From Epiperipatus broadwayi (lineage: Eukaryota; Onychophora; Udeonychophora; Euonychophora; Peripatidae): 64,000 nt of DNA. Below are positions 25,983 to 38,739 of this stretch, piece by piece. Location of the stretch: NCBI GenBank assembly GCA_028023455.1, contig JAQFVV010006245.1, positions 7,085,331-7,149,330 on the forward strand, read 5' to 3'. The position numbers and the translations under genes are program-made. Position 1 is the first letter of the stretch, and every line of letters starts with the position of its first letter. Below the pieces are notes generated by a model, which saw only the letters and a list, made by a program, of their open reading frames with translations, searched no databases and was not told the origin of the DNA.

Positions 25983-26132
25983 ATGAGGCGAGTTCGTGGA
26001 TCTTTTAGAGATTCCTTTCGGGGATCTTTTCGTGGGTCCTTAAAGAAATATGGCAGCATTGACCATAATAAATCGGACAAGCAAGCTACATGGTATTTTC
26101 GTAATGGGGAATGGAGAATAAGTTATGGTTAG
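25983..26132 (+). CDS. candidate protein-coding exon of an unidentified host gene
   Basis: A 49-codon frame starts at ATG 25983, with an in-frame TAG directly upstream (25980-25982), and reads MRRVRGSFRDSFRGSFRGSL, then KKYGSIDHNKSDKQATWYFR and NGEWRISYG before TAG at 26130-26132. Composition is unlike the neighbourhood: Arg codons CGA, CGT and CGG, a Ser/Arg/Gly-Phe repeat (GSFRDSFRGSFRGS) and two Trp. The end, TTATG|GTTAGT, could be a splice donor at 26127/26128, and the bases before ATG could be an acceptor. So this may be a first coding exon (with 5' leader) or an internal exon of about 145 nt. The basic, serine-rich N-terminus suggests a cytoplasmic tail or phosphorylated segment, but I do not recognise the protein. 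No partner exon was found. Confidence 0.4.
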   Translation: MRRVRGSFRDSFRGSFRGSLKKYGSIDHNKSDKQATWYFRNGEWRISYG

Positions 26133-27480
26133 TAGTTTGCATATTATTATTATTATTTAAAATTTCATTCTTTATAAATTACTGACAATCAAATGCTATC
26201 AATAACTTATGATAATTTTGATAAAATTGCTATAAAGTTTTTTTTTTTTGTTTTATGTACGAAGTAAAAAAATATATATATATATATTTTGCATCTGGGG
26301 GGGGGGGAGATAAATGTTTTGTTTGAACACGCGTCTATCTGTATCTTATCTTTTTACCTGAGCAGTAACAATATATAACACATTACCTTTATGTGTGTTA
26401 AATTTTGGAAAAAAAAATGTATGTTTATAAACTCACATTTTTTTTTATACACATATATAGATATATATGTAAAAATCCATAATGTCATCCTTTAAAAAGT
26501 GTTTACCATCTGAGAAAATTTTATAAAATGTTAATAGTCTTAAAAATAATTAGTACTAGTATTATGAAAAATATAAATTAATGGCAACAGGAATTATTAC
26601 TATTTTTTATACTTTGATAAGAACAGTAATTTTGAAAAGTAAAATAAACATTAATGCTGGGTGAAAACCCTTATATTGCTACATTCTTAATTGTAAAATC
26701 CTACATGCGTTTTATCTAGCCTAAAGCAGAATGTATTAATACATTTAGATTATAAATGTATCTTAACTTTGGCTATTTTAGTTGGAAAATAAATCCAGAC
26801 AAAAAAAAAAAACGGCTGTTCATAAAAAATACTATTGTTATATGTCACTGTCTTCACATTAATGAAAAGATTGTAACTTATTATTGGGCATTGACTCCAT
26901 AATTCATCTTATATACTTTGATAATAATTATTTTGTGGATCTTAGTTAAAAAAAAAAAAAGGAAAATATCTATTTTCCTTTTTTTTTCAACATCCCAATG
27001 AAAGATGTTGAGATTTACGTGCGAAATTTACAAAAATGAGTGAAAGAGTTAAATTATAAGGTATTTAATGCCCATTTGCAATTGCTTAAGTTCTTTTTTA
27101 AAACAAACTATTAAAGTAATTACATTTTAGGTAATTAAACAATTGTGTTAATTATATCTCCTGATAATAAAAAATACATATAGCTATTTACAAGCAAATA
27201 TATATAATTCAAATGTATATATTATTTAATTAGAAATAATAAAAATTACTCAAACAATGTTTAACAATCCGTTCAATCAAATTTCCAGTAATACATGCTT
27301 ACTAAGTTAACATTCAAGTCCATTTTTCTAAAAAGCTGCCAAAATATATGATAATCATGCAAATCAAATATTGCTGAAGATTTTTTTTATTGCTGTTTGA
27401 TAATATATCTGAGTTTTGAAAAGTTAATTATTAAATCAAAATCTTTTTAAGTTACAAAAAATATAATAATAATTTTATAA
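26133..27480. other. A+T-rich stretch, possibly intron of the candidate gene
   Basis: It contains a TA tract (26271-26288), a poly-G run of about 11 (26297-26307) and A or T homopolymers. No further exon-like segment is visible. Confidence 0.5.
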
Positions 27481-27790
27481 ATATAGGGGATTTGAACTCA
27501 GACTTTCAAGCACCCTTCAACTATCCACACCATCTCATACAACTGATACACATGACCACATACAGTTGGTTCAGATTATTATCTCCCACACATATATATA
27601 TAATCAGTGCTTAGTTTTATATTAAGATAGCAAATCTTCATACTTTAATGGACAGGCTTGAATTTATTCCAACCTCCAACTTTTCGGTCATCCAATAATT
27701 GAAGGATGCTTGAAAGTCTGAGTTCAAATCCCCTATATTTACAAGTAAGCTCCAGGTTTGTGAAGAGTGCCTGATTTTCAAATTAATTTT
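27481..27790. mobile_element. foldback/SINE-like element, copy 3, with near-perfect inverted ends
   Basis: The left end starts at ATATAGGGGATTTGAACTCA and continues GACTTTCAAGCACCCTTC. The right end (27703-27738) is its reverse complement, with TTGAAAGTCTGAGTTCAAAT then CCCCTATAT. The inner part carries CAGTTGGTTCAGATTATTAT, a TA tract, ATCAGTGCTTAG and CTTCATACTTTAATGGACAG. Beyond the right end, CCAGGTTTGTGAAGAGTGCC (about 27752-27771) matches the outer inverted repeat of the copy at 57991. The TGAGTTCAAATCC string resembles a pol III B box. Confidence 0.72.
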
Positions 27791-29514
27791 ATGTAGGTTA
27801 GTGGTACTCACTTAAATACATGTGCCACTAAAGGAATGAACCAGTTTAGGTATACATGAAAAAAATTAAAAAAAGGTATATAAGTCAATTAAAAAATATA
27901 ACAAAGTCCTTTTTTTAAAAAAGATATAATTTGTATTTTATTTATTTTAATTCATTGGTTCTTTTAAGCTTTGAATGTAAATATAAATGCATTGTTATAA
28001 ATTACATTAATGGACTGTTTGCTCATAAGTATAGAATATAAATTTGAAATACAACAATCATATTAATTACAAACGTTTTCATTATTATGAAGAGTTCAAT
28101 TAATGAGACTGGGCTGCAAAGGAATATGTAAATGAAAAAAAATTAGAAAACCCTGATTTACTTAATTCTTTGATATGAAAAAAAGTATTACAATCCCCAG
28201 CTTGCTGAATTTAGAAAAAAGTATTTTTGTTTGCCATGATCTAGAACATTGCAATATCCTGCAGTTTCTACGACCTACATTCAAATCTTATTCAGTAAAA
28301 ATTTGAAACCTTTTTCAAATTTAATTTAGGTAAGATTTTTTGATTCTGGTATCAGCTCATTGTAATCTAGATCATTATCCAATATTGATCAATAAATGAG
28401 TAATTAGCTCTTTCAAGACAGCATGCTAAGCAAATGTAGAAAAATGCTCAAACCTTCAACAATCTGATAGTGAAAAATGCTTTATCTTTTACTGTCACTT
28501 TGTGAAAAACTGTTACAAAACCTTTGCCATGAAGTGAGCTATTAAAGGCTGGTTACATTTGAATATTGAAGAAATCAGTTTTTGGTAGAGAGAAAAGACA
28601 TTAAGAAGAAACAGTAAATTAAACAAATCTATTGCAGGAAGAAAGAAGATAAGAAGTAAATAATAGGAAACTTAAATATGATTTAATATTTAAAGAATTA
28701 TAAGTTTAATTTGAATTTGTATATCCAGATATTATAATAAATTAATTGAATATATGGAGATGAATGAGATTAATATACATTTTCTCAAGAAAATATTTTA
28801 AGTAAAATTCACATTGCAAATAAATCTCATTTCAAATTAACAAATTTTTTTCAATTAAAGTAATTAAAATATATATTTATTTCCAGAAGTAACCTTTTTG
28901 TTAAGAAAATTAGAAATATCTTTTGTTTTGCTAAGGGAACAAATAATAAAAAATTTATTTAAATAAGAAATATCAGAGTAGAAATAATGTTAAAACCAAA
29001 AGCAAAATTTTTTGTTTAAGATTATTCAAATGTCTAAGAGTTGATATAATATTATATATATTTTTTTATTTGTTGTTTTGATTATTAGTATTATATATAT
29101 ATTAACTAATTAATTGATGAAGGAATTTTTGCCAAATACTATAAAAGAGAGATAACTCTTTTGCCTAAATTTTTTTTGGAAAGTTCTGTTAAGTTTTGTG
29201 TCAGATTGATTAGAGTTCCACATCTTGTAAAAAGTCAAAAAATAGTAGCTAAAAGGAAAAAGTTTCTACCAATTAGAAACAAATGCATATGTATTTAAAA
29301 TGGATGGAAAATAGCTTTTAAATTATGATGGAATGGAAATTAAATGGAAAGGTAGCAGAATGTAGTGTGTCCAAATAGTAATTCAAATTTTTTTTTCTTA
29401 TAGCTATTTATAATTTACCTTATCAAAGTATAGTTTGACTTCTAATGCTGAATGAAGATAGTCAACATAAGTGTTATCAACTATCAGTTTATTAAATAAT
29501 AAACAAAATATGCA
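27791..29514. other. A+T-rich non-coding stretch
   Basis: No gene or named repeat is visible. Confidence 0.55.
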
Positions 29515-30125
29515 TATTTATTTTCTACTCTTTCTTATTACATTGCCAAATGTATACCATATAATACTAAATCATCCATGCACTTTACTATTGTTATATA
29601 ATGCCTTATTTACCACCCTCTTTTAAAATTTACAGTTTTAATTGCCCCAGAAATCTTCTTCAGAACTTTTGTATATCTCCTAACTTCAACTGCTCTCACT
29701 GTTTCTTCTTTCCTCTTATCCAAGCTCTATTTCCACTATTCAGTTGTCTTCTTCAAGAAGTATATTAACTACTCTTTGTTATTGCATTGCCAAGTGTATA
29801 CCATATAATAGTGAATCATCAATGCACTTTACTACTGTTGCACAATGCTACAATGCTTTATTTACCACCCTCTTTTACAGTTTACAGTTTGGATTGCCCC
29901 AGAAACCTTCAGAACTTTTATATATCTCTGAACTTCAACTGCTCAATTCCTTTATCTTCTTCAAGAAGTATATTAACTACTCATGAGCAGTTGAAGTTAG
30001 GAGATATATAAAACTTCTGAAGAAGATTGCTGGGACAATCAAAACTGTAAACTGTAAAAGAGGGTGGTAAATAAAGCATAGTGTATCAGTAGTAAAGTGC
30101 ATGGATGATAAGTATTACATGGTGT
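29515..30125. repeat. direct plus inverted repeat cluster (three copies of one unit)
   Basis: A unit containing GTATACCATATAATA, ATGCACTTTACTA, TTTACCACCCTCTTTTA and CTTCAACTGCTC occurs at about 29530-29700 and again at 29790-29945, both on the + strand. A third, inverted copy follows at about 29981-30120 (GAGCAGTTGAAGTTAGGAGA ... AGTAAAGTGCATGGATGAT). The second and third copies form a hairpin with arms of about 140-150 bp and a loop of about 35 bp. Small non-autonomous DNA element or simple duplication-inversion; no coding content. Confidence 0.7.
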
Positions 30126-32534
30126 GCATATTTATTTTCTTTTAATGGCCAAAGAAAGTATAGAAAAATTGAAATTAAATAATCAGTTTTCAATTATATG
30201 AAACACCATTTGAAAAATATATTTTTTACACTTCTGCATGCCTAATAATTTATTTCCAATATCTGAAAACAATAGTTAAGGTAATCTATTATAGTAACAT
30301 TTTTATAAGTTTATGAAATTTAAGGGACTTTTAAAATTTACATTATAAAATTTAGAATAACTTGGAAAAAATTATTAGGATTGTCTATTTTATTTTATTT
30401 AATTTCTTAATAATATTTTGAACTTAAAAGCAAGAACATTAATGTAAGAGTTTAACATAAATTTTCTCTCAGTTACATAATGTTGTAATTATTTATTTTT
30501 TCTTTTTCAATCTTAATATTATATGCAGTTTTAATGTTTTATATATCTTAAGTATAAATTAATGCTTTAATATCATGAAATGGTTTTAGTCTATAAATTT
30601 AAAAACAGTGAATATTTAAAATATTTTATAATCATTTAGTTTATTTTAAGATACATAAATATGTATTGTTTTAAAGCTTGAATTAGTTATCATATGATCC
30701 TGATATATGAAAACATGTGCCAATAATTAATGTTGTATTTATTTGAAAAATTAATTTAGTAGTTTAATAAAGGTTGTTTATAATTACTATGTGTTCCAGT
30801 GACAAAAAAAGCTACTATATAAAAACATACTTTAGCTGTGTATGTATTTTTTAAGTGAAATTGTATGTGAAGGTTAATAGATATAAGATTTTCAGAAATA
30901 TCAAAGAAGTACCCCATATTACAGATATAAATATATGTTCCATTATTTATTGTCAAACAAAATTTTCACTGATATTCTAATTAATTAAACAAAGTGTTAA
31001 TGACTTAATCATAGATGTTTTGGAAATTATATTAGGTTTCAGAATAAAAACCAACTCTAGTTTAATAATGATATGTAAGGCAAAAACATTATTTGTGCTC
31101 TGTTGACATTTGTGTTTATTGTTTTTATACATTGCTGAAGGCTGTATGTGCACATTGAGAATTATCAAGAAAACCACAGAATTTCATCTATATGTTTTAT
31201 ATAAAAAGAATATTTTTTTTTTACCATCCTATGAGAATAAAAGTTGTAAGTATACCTAAAAATCAACCTGAAATCAGAATAGAGTTGCATGAAGCATATT
31301 TATTATTATATTGAGATAAAGATGATAACAATAATTAAGTTTGTATGTGTAACATTATATTTTTCCATACTGCAATTATCATAGTTCTGCCAATGTAATA
31401 ATTCAAAATGTTATTTTGTTAAAAAAAAAGTAAAAGGTATTTAAATAATCAAAAAGTTACAGTTAGTTATAGTCTGATGTTATAATTATTATATTTGCCA
31501 TCATGTGATTCTACAAATTAGTTTTTCTTATACTATGATAGGATCATAATTAACACATGATATGTGTTCATGAATAAAGGCTAACACAGAGTTTATATTT
31601 ATAAGTTTCTGATTATATTTATTTTAAGCTTAAATAAATAGCTATTTTATTCTATATAATCTTTGTCATTTTCAAAATGCCTATATTTGCCTAAATGCAA
31701 GCTCTCTTACAATTTATATTTGGTTAATTAAAGTATCAATATTATATGTCAAGTTGTGATGTGTCTACATAGAGTATCACAAATAATATATTTTCTACTT
31801 GAGCCAAAGTATGTTGAACATTATAAAATAAAGATTAATATTAATTTAAATTAAATAATAAAAAAACTGGTTATAAATTAATAAGTAATAATCTCTGAGT
31901 TAAAATTAAAAAAAAGTAGATGTTAAGAAATTTAAACAGAATTCAGTTTTAAATAATTATAGTCTTTCATATCACCAAAATTAAACAACTTTTTAGAACT
32001 AAATCAAATGATGTAATCACTATCTATTATCAACAGCAAATAAAAATGGGCAATAACAATGTTAATATGGATTTAAGCAAGATATAAAATTCATTATAAT
32101 CATATTATATTTGAGTTATTTTTTAAATTTCTTTTAATCAGTAGAAATTCTGGAAGAGTTTAGTTCCACTGATTTCGTTAATATTCATAATATATAGTAT
32201 CTTGATGGTCAGGGCAGGAAAACATTTGATGAAGAATAAACAAGTAAATAGCTGAGTATTCTTGGATGAATAACTAGAGAAAGGATTTTATTTAGTGGAA
32301 AAAAATAGAGGTTTTGTTTACATTTATTCTGTATTAAAAATAACATGGTATTATAATCAAAAAGACTGAGTAGAATATTAAAAAGCAGTTAACCATATCT
32401 TCATTGTAGCACTTAAAAAATATTAGGATCATCAAGATATTTTCACAAGTAGATTTTACTCATTTACAAAAAATAAAAATAACAATCCATATAAAATATG
32501 AATCTCTTCAGATCATCAGCCAATGGAATATTTA
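30126..32534. other. A+T-rich non-coding stretch
   Basis: No gene or named repeat is visible. Confidence 0.55.
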
Positions 32535-32725
32535 TTTTAATACATACTATAATAACCTGCTACCTATATTATTTAATGGATCATTTAATCTCTGAAAAAG
32601 ATACAATAAAAAGAACTTATCTGATTGGGAAGGTAAGTGAGATGCTTCCCAATCACATGTGTTTCTCTTACATCTCTTTCAGAGATTAAATAATATAGGC
32701 GGCAGTTCATTAGTATGTATTAAAA
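32535..32725. mobile_element. hairpin MITE-like element, about 190 bp
   Basis: The left arm starts TTTTAATACATACTATAATA and passes through CCTATATTATTTAAT and AATCTCTGAAA to TGATTGGGAAG. The right arm is the reverse complement, CTTCCCAATCACATG ... TTTCAGAGATTAAATAATAT ... AGTATGTATTAAAA. The loop is about a dozen bases (GTAAGTGAGATG). Arms are about 90 bp, with a small unpaired extra ATCATTTAAT-like segment in the left arm. The superfamily cannot be assigned from the termini. Confidence 0.72.
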
Positions 32726-33284
32726 TACTTTTTCTAGAAAAAGATAAAAATATAGATTTATTCACATATATATTTTGCTGTTGATAATATTAACATTCTA
32801 CTGATATTTTGAATGGATACCCATCAGAAAGTTGATTTTCAAGCATTTCTGAAACAGACTTGAATGTGTTCTACTGCTAAAAGATGTCTGGTATATCAAA
32901 GCCATAATATAATGATAATATTGACAAAAAAAAATAAATTTTCCAAAATATATGTAGCAAAATGACATCCATACCCCTAGCAAATTCTTTGATCCATAAA
33001 AATGAAAAATACATTTCTGAACAGATTTATTATTACATGACATCAGTTAGCTTGAGCAGTATGTAGGTCCACAAACAAGTGTTCATTATGATTCTTATAT
33101 GTAATCAAAAATAAGATAAACTTAAAAGCATATTTCATCACTTGATTCTGAATACATAAATAATAAACATTGCAAGGAATAATTCATGAAAGTCATCTTA
33201 TATTAAGTATTAAAATTCATAACCTAGTTTGAATTTATTTAATCAATAAATTTATCACATGACTACAACTTACATATTGCTATT

Positions 33285-34285
33285 ATAACAGCATACATTT
33301 TTTCTTCATTATCTTTATGCCATTCACTGCAATTTTTAGTAAATAATATGTGTCAAATAATAATGCTTAATACATCTATAGTCTATGTTGTCCTATCCAA
33401 TATCCTAAGACTAATTTCATGGTAATAAGGTTTGAATTTTAGAAGAATGTACCTGGAACTTTAGAGTCCAATGCACCCACTTTCTGAAAGCATCATTTAT
33501 CTATCAGACACACTATCAAGTTATTAGCCCAAATTGAAAAAAACAAACAAATATTTTCAATTTTAGCCAATTTGCTTGGATAGTGATTTATATTTGAAAC
33601 CAGTTCAGTTTCTATATATTGCAGTGTCCTTACTTTATTAGCAACTATAGGAACTTCTATCCTGTAGTCAGGATTTAGTATAACCAATAAAATATCACAT
33701 GACTCTATCACATGACTCTATTTTATGTATTTCTGTTTCAGCAGCATATTCTTTTTCATTACCTTTATGCTATTTAACATAAGCTTTAGTAAGAAATAGA
33801 TGCCATATAATAGTGCTTAATAAATCCCTACTCTGTGTTGTCCTATTCATCATCTTTAGACTAGTTTTAAGCTTATGGCTTTCATCAGTGAGGAGCTTTA
33901 GATTTTGGATCAGTGCACATAGACTTTTAAAGTTTAATGCATCTTCCTTCTGGAAGCCTTCATTTTAAGGTGAGCTGATTGCTTGATAGTATAACAGAAA
34001 GGTAGAATACATTAGATATTAAAGGTTCAAGTTCATTGTTTCAAAATCCAAAGTTATTCATTGCAGAAATTCATAAACTTAATAGAAATCTGGAAATATT
34101 GGATAGAATAACACAGGATAGGAATTTATTAAAAACTATTGTCTGGCATTTATTAATTATTAAAGCTTAGAAGTAATTGATGTAAAGATGGTGAAAGAAA
34201 AATATGCTGCTAAAATAACAATATATATGATATTTTATTGGTTTAACCAAATAATAGTTACAGGATGGAGGTGACTATAGTTGCT
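33285..34285. repeat. compound repeat: direct copies plus inverted copy
   Basis: About 33290-33500 and 33735-33965 are diverged direct copies (shared AGCATA..., CTTTATGC, TGTTGTCCTAT, GCATC near the ends). About 33641-33880 pairs with an inverted copy at about 34068-34285: GCAACTATAG ... CAATAAAATATCA ... CAGCATATT against AATATGCTGC ... GATATTTTATTGG ... ACTATAGTTGC. Both arms together would fold into a stem of over 200 bp. No coding content. Confidence 0.6.
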
Positions 34286-34689
34286 AAAATTTTAATAAAT
34301 TTAAATATAACAATTAAAAACTTATATACTAGAAAATAAATCATTACATTAAATCATTCCTTGGGTTTTAGTTGTAGAAAATAGCTTGATAACTTTTTAA
34401 ATATTTGTTGTTTTAGATATAGCCTTTTCAGTAGAAGTTATTGTTAAATCGTTTAATCGATCTTGAGATAGCTGAAATATAAATAATTTTTGAAATTTTC
34501 TGTTTAGAAAAACTGCTTCTGGCTACTGTTACATTTATAGATGATCTTAGAAGCATTCTTTAAGTCATAGCAAGAATTTTCAACTCAGAAAAAAATATGA
34601 AAAGATTTGAAAATAATCATTTAAGAAAAATTGAATATCTACAATTTTTTACTACAGCGTGAAGAAAATAAGTAATGATGCAAAAAAAA

Positions 34690-36170
34690 TATATAGCTGT
34701 AAATTGGAAAAAAAAAAGCTATAGAAAAAACAAAATCTAGTAAGTGTAGAAAAGCATATTGGTATTAGAAGAAAAATTGCTACAACAACCACACACAACG
34801 CAAAACTAATACTAAAATGAGAGGTGAGATCATGAAATGTGTAGAAGAGTTTTACAAATAATTATATAATAATAAAAAATAAGAAAATGAAGTAGTTGTT
34901 TTTTTTTTAAATAAAGAGATGAGACATACATATAAATCTATAAAGAAGAAATAAGTTCCAAGAAATAGAAAAAATGTTAGCAAAATTAAACAAGTAAATG
35001 GTAAAGATGTTTGGGTAATTGGAAGAATGCAGCAATAATATTTGTATTTAAGAAAGGTAATAAAGAAGACATTAGAAATTACTAACTTATCAGCTTTCTG
35101 CTAGTTCTTTTAGAATATTCTTCACCAGAAAATTTTGTAATCAAGCTAACCAAAAGTTCAAAGTAAAAAAAGTTTTAGCACAGTGAATTATATTGAATAT
35201 TAAGTAAAGTTATAGAAAGAATCAATACATATGATTTGCCATTATGCTTTGTACTTATAAATTATGAAAAAAAAAACATTTCCATAATAATTAAAGCTTT
35301 GGAATATCAAGATATAGACATAAAATGTTTTCATATTCTAATAAATATTTATCAAAATAAATTATTAGTAATTAGATTATATAGTAACCCTAAGATAATG
35401 GCATATGATAGGGTTATTCTGTATCTTCAAAATTTTTTGCAGCAGTTTTCTAAAAAGTATTTTGAACAGCTAAAAGAATCAAAATATATAGATCTTACTT
35501 CAGTCATATAGATTTTTCAGATGATGAGATTATTTTAATAAATAATACTTCAAAGCTTCAGGAATTTAATATTATAAGAACTATATCAGAAGAAAATTAA
35601 AAAAAGAACTAAAAATAAATGCTAAAAATTCTAAGTACTATTCAACGGATTTTCTCAGAAAAAATAAAAATTGATAATCATGAATTATAAGTTATCAACT
35701 ACAAATACTTTAATCATTTTTTTTTAATACAGATGGAAATATAATGGATGAAATTAATCATAGAATTAAACTTTTGGTAGAAATGATTTAATATTAAAAG
35801 ATAACATCTACATGTTTGAAAAGGCTTTTAATAGATGTATTTTATGAATTTTTATATATGAATACTTAATAAAAGAGCAATGCACAAATTTCAGATCACT
35901 AAATAAAGTGTGGAGAAGTGTAACAAAGATAATTGATATTATTGAAAAAATAATATATTAAAATGGAGCTGTTTTAGGGATATTGTTAAAAGAGATAATA
36001 AATGAATATTCTCCTGTATTCCAAGAAATTATAAAAAATCTAAAAAAAGACTTCATATAAAATGGATAGATCAAATAAGAAAGTTTACTGGTGAGATATA
36101 GAGAAGAAAAAAAATTATGGATGAAATAAACCAGATTAGATTTGGAGAGATCTTCAACCTGTAGTGGTTT
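34690..36170 (+). pseudogene. RTE-like LINE relic, copy 1 (reverse transcriptase)
   Basis: Ordered RT landmarks appear in broken frames: FKKGNKEDI then NY.LIS-like residues (35050-35095), RINTYDLPLCFVLINYEKK (about 35220-35275, equivalent to the 'YN.PLVLAFVDYEKAFD' motif), ALEYQDIDIKCFHILINIYQ (about 35300-35350) and MAYDRVILYLQNF. After these come weaker signs of the thumb and connection regions (AAATAAATGCTAAAAA, GATGAAATTAATCATAG) up to about 36170. This order is that of RTE/BovB-like ORF2. The catalytic YxDD segment is degraded. Copy 2 at 38740 shares several strings with it. Confidence 0.75.
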
Positions 36171-38418
36171 GATAATATTTAAAAATGTTAAGGATAATCC
36201 ACACTCACAATTATTTAATTATTAAGTTTTCCCCCCTTCTTTTATTTTATTTATCATTAAATTATTTTAAAATATCAATTTAGTATTACAAATTTATTGT
36301 AGACAGATATTCTGAAAATCATTGTTTGTTTTAATTAAAACAAATTTTAAATCTAGCAGATATATTTTTACTTTAAAATATTTAGATATAAAAGAAAATA
36401 TGTTGATTAAATTTTATTTTATCTGCAAATTGCATTCTATCATTATTTAAAGCATAAAAATTACCAATAAATAATTCCAAAAATATAAAGCAGTTTCTTT
36501 TAAAAAACAAAACAAACAAACAAACAAGACAAAACAAAACGTGGTTAAATATAAAAACATTGCTTAATAAATGGCCAAATATAAAACTTTGCAATAGAAG
36601 AATAAAATTTATTGGGAAATTCTCTACTTACTTTTTTCCTTTTTAAAGAAAGCAAAATGGATTAAAGTTAATTTATTTTCATAAATCTATTTATAGATAT
36701 CCTGAAAATAATTACTTGCTTAAATTAAAATAAAACAAACATATTTTAATTTTAAAACCTTTAAATATGAAAAAACTATTGTCTATTTAAAATTTATGTG
36801 TAGTTCCAAATAATTCCCTCCAAATTATATTAAAAACCTAATTAAACTGATTTCAAACTGCAATAATATTTTTTAGTTTTATCTTTTAAGAATATAATAT
36901 TCAGAAATTTTATTATCACTTATAAATTTCAGCTTGAAGTATCTCAAATATTTCCTAAACTTTTTTATTTATATTTTTGTAAACATTAAACTTATTTCAA
37001 TAAGAAATTACACAGAAAAAATTTAACAGTAAACTATTTTTGAATTAAAAAATAGGAAGGGGGGAGATTATTTTCATTAAAAACCCTTCCACGTTTACCT
37101 AAAGTTGTTGTCTCTTATTCTCATCCATGGGAGTGGTCATGGTTGTATACTACTAGATTTCTGACAATATATTATTAGAATTAGTAATGTATCATATCAA
37201 CTAAATTTTTTTTCTATCATTTAATTTATTATATGCAATATTAATTTTCTGAAGAAAATAATTATTATTAGTTTGCTACAGATAATAATGTTTCATATCT
37301 ATTTGCTGTTTATGCTTGCATATTTGTAATAACTTATTATGATTTGTCTCATGACCAATAAGTATCTTTTAAAAGTGTAATAATACTTATTTATTTTTAA
37401 GAATATTATTATTGCTGCTGCAATTATGAAATTTGTGTCACTGTTCTATTAATGGAGAGACTAATAGTATTCTCGTTATAATATTACCTGTTATGTTCAT
37501 GGAGTTTCTCAAGTTATTTTGAAGTAGTCAGCTGTTATTCAATCTTGCTAACCATCTAGTTATTGGTCAATAAATGGGTAATAAAATATTGTTTATTTAA
37601 AAAAAATAAAAATGTAAAAAATATATCATTGAACACCATTTCCTTTACTTGGGAAATAATATCATTTTTTTACTGTTACTCTATGGAGGGGTGTTAGAAC
37701 ATATTTTTGTCCAGAAGTAAGTTTTTTTGTTTAAAAAAATATTTTGGTGAAAAAAACAGACAAAAAGTGTAGTTTGTTTTCACTAGAAAACTATATGCTT
37801 TAATAAATGTGGCTTATGAATCAGAAAAAAGTATAATCCAGTAAAAAGAAAGGACTTGCAGTATAGATGATTAGCCACAACTTGCACTTTGGGTACAATA
37901 AATCTTGACAATATATTTTGGATCTTAAGCAAGCTTTTTTTTAAGGTAGAATACCCATAGCCTACTCAGATAGACATCAAATATTTATAATAAATGATTA
38001 TTTATGTATTATTAATTAGAAGGTAAAGATCCCATTTTGTTTTTGATTGATAAGTTATAAAATATTGGTTACATGATGAAGACATTACCAGAAGATTTAA
38101 TCTTTTTATATATGACTATTTAAGAGCCAGGTTAAATAGGCTTACATAAAAAGAAAAAAGTATTCTAAAACTATATAAAATAAAAATAAGTGAGGCAGCA
38201 TGATTTTTGTTGATTTTTTTTGTTAGGAAATACACATGAAATGAATTAGTATTGAGCAGAAATAATTTTTTTTAAAATAAAGTTGAGAAAAATATTAATA
38301 TGTAAATATCATAAATTGATTATATGGTAAAGTATTTTATAACTTGTTAGAAGATGTATGTAGAATAAATATTTTGAATAGGAAAGTCATATATTAATAA
38401 GGTTTCCTGTCTTAATCA
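36171..38418. other. A+T-rich non-coding stretch
   Basis: No gene. A small (AAAC)-rich run lies near 36510-36540. Confidence 0.55.
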
Positions 38419-38455
38419 AATAATAATAATAATGATGATGATGATGATGATGATG

Positions 38456-38499
<44 letters not shown>
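38419..38499. repeat. (AAT)n-(GAT)n-(AAT)n microsatellite
   Basis: AAT units, then about eight GAT units, then about fifteen AAT units. The same three-part structure occurs at 56261-56364, where it is the tail of a LINE. Confidence 0.9.
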
Positions 38500-38739
38500 C
38501 ACTATCAGAGACTTTCTTTTGACATTCTTAAAACTATTAAAGTAAACAAACTATTCTTTAGAATTTAACATTAATGCAACTTTGATTTAAAATGTTCAAT
38601 GTCTGTAAAAAAAAAGCATTTTACAGAGGTGATTCCATTAGTGAAGTGATAAGGCAATTATCTTAAATGCCAAAGTAAAATAGTACTGAAATATAACATT
38701 ATATATATATTTATTTTTCTTTAACACATGCATCTAACT

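Noticed and set aside
38419-38499. Regularly spaced repeats considered as a CRISPR-like array
   Set aside because: They are uninterrupted trinucleotides without spacers, in a eukaryotic genome.
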